From Fremontodendron californicum (lineage: Eukaryota > Streptophyta > Magnoliopsida > Malvales > Malvaceae): 64,000 bases of DNA. Of the stretch, positions 62,944 through 64,000 are shown in pieces (within the stretch, counting starts at the first letter, position 1; every line of letters begins with the position of its first letter). The DNA lies in the NCBI GenBank assembly GCA_030761205.1, contig JAULJL010000003.1:2108001-2172000 (forward strand), read 5' to 3'. The notes under the pieces are model-generated. The model worked only from the letters and a program-made list of their open reading frames with translations, made no database searches and was not told the origin of the DNA. A program made the position numbers and the translations under genes.

Positions 62944-64000
62944 TTTCTCTTCTTTTCTATTTACTTTTTCTTCTCCAGTTTCTAGTTTATGCTCCGACCA
63001 CGAATCCCGAGAACACGAACGAGAGCCTTTGTTTGGTAATAAACTCAATCTCCAGTTCTCTAGTTTGCTGTTTCAGTTTACGTCTCTTCTTCTAAGATTA
63101 AGATAGGACAAAGTATTTGGGAATTTCTTATAATATATTATTTAATATAAATTAATCTTTTTATTATAGAATTGAATAATTTAATTTATGTATTTTTAAA
63201 ATTAAAAAAATAAAATAAAATCATTAACTAATATAACAAAAACTGTTAAAAAATTGACGTGACATTTAATTTTATGTTTATTAATAATTTGACATCAATA
63301 AAATATATTATTTTAAGTTAACGTTGATAAAATAATTAACTAAATTGATAAAAAATAATTTGATATGATAATTTTGCCAACTTAATTTGTTATTTTATCC
63401 ATATCAGCTTAAAGTAGATTAAGATATTCATAGCTTGTCCGCATGTGAGGGTTTTTAAACAATGGGCTTTGGGCTTTAAAGGGCGATGAATTCATGGGCT
63501 TGGGCTTTAAGTGATTGGAAAAAACAAAAAAATTCATATAAAGGAATAGATAATTTTGTTTTTATTTATTTTGGGTCAAAATATAGCAAAAGAAAACAAA
63601 AATTAAAGATTGATTTTTTTGTTGACCAAAATGCATTAAAACGTGATGCTTTTTAGGTCTTTCCAAATTGATATAATCATCATGTTGAAGATATAGCAAA
63701 AGAAAACAAATTTTAACATTTTTAAAATTTTTCCTTGTAATTAAATTTATGCCTACGACATTTGTTCAAATTTGATTAGATTTGAATTTGAAATTTAATC
63801 CAATTAATACATACAATTACTTTTAAAATATGATATCTAATAAATTTGAATTTGAATCTCAACATCTATAATTTTTTTTTCTATTTCAAATATCCTTTAT
63901 TTCAAACAAAAAAATGATTGGATTTAGTTTTATTTATTCGTTAAATTATATAATTTGTTAAATTAAACCAACAAATGGCAATTTAAAAAAAAAAAAAAAA
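62944..64000. other. Glyoxalase I promoter and AT-rich flank
   Basis: The 5' leader and promoter of glyoxalase I lie to about 63.5 kb. TGGGCTT repeats at 63464-63515 resemble plant site-II elements (TGGGCY). The remainder is AT-rich low-complexity sequence ending in an A-run at the window edge, possibly part of another SINE-like copy. No gene was seen. Confidence 0.55.

Overview
This is a stretch of nuclear DNA from a eudicot plant, probably a rosid by overall gene similarity. The evidence is split genes with GT-AG introns, AT-rich spacers, tRNA-derived SINEs, many small inverted-repeat transposons (MITEs), a Ty1-copia element, and six plant gene families identified from their translated exons. 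I built exon models by eye from splice sites, phase and protein similarity. Five models close with no phase conflict: TCX, EMF1, EMC1, glyoxalase I and hydrolase copy 2.

Layout. At 0.2-10.9 kb two tandem copies of an alpha/beta-hydrolase gene lie on the minus strand, 13 exons each. Copy 2 looks intact. Copy 1 keeps every exon but has lost the exon-2 acceptor AG and the position equivalent to the start ATG of copy 2. At 12.3-17.5 kb (minus) is a tesmin/TSO1-like CXC-domain DNA-binding protein (TCX5/TCX6 type). A gene-poor AT-rich spacer with tandem repeats follows at 17.5-27.2 kb. At 27.2-33.0 kb (plus) is an EMBRYONIC FLOWER 1 (EMF1)-like gene. At 35.2-40.8 kb (minus) is subunit 1 of the ER membrane protein complex (EMC1, 985 aa). 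A tRNA-Ser(CGA) gene is at 42.31 kb. At 43.9-55.5 kb (plus) is a decayed tocopherol cyclase (VTE1) gene whose introns hold a LINE fragment and a young copia element. At 57.2-59.9 kb (plus) is a FORKED/VAN3-binding-like protein with a C-terminal PH-like region. At 60.2-62.9 kb (minus) is a plastid-type two-domain glyoxalase I.

The genes do not form one pathway: chromatin and cell-cycle regulators (EMF1, TCX), membrane-protein biogenesis (EMC1), vein patterning and trafficking (FORKED-like), detoxification (glyoxalase I), vitamin E synthesis (VTE1 remnant) and unassigned hydrolases. I see no unknown multi-gene system. The most notable features are the multiply damaged VTE1 locus, the gag-less but otherwise intact young copia element with four evenly spaced palindromes in its LTR, a six-copy cluster of one MITE family (8-bp target duplications where readable), and the asymmetric decay of the hydrolase pair.
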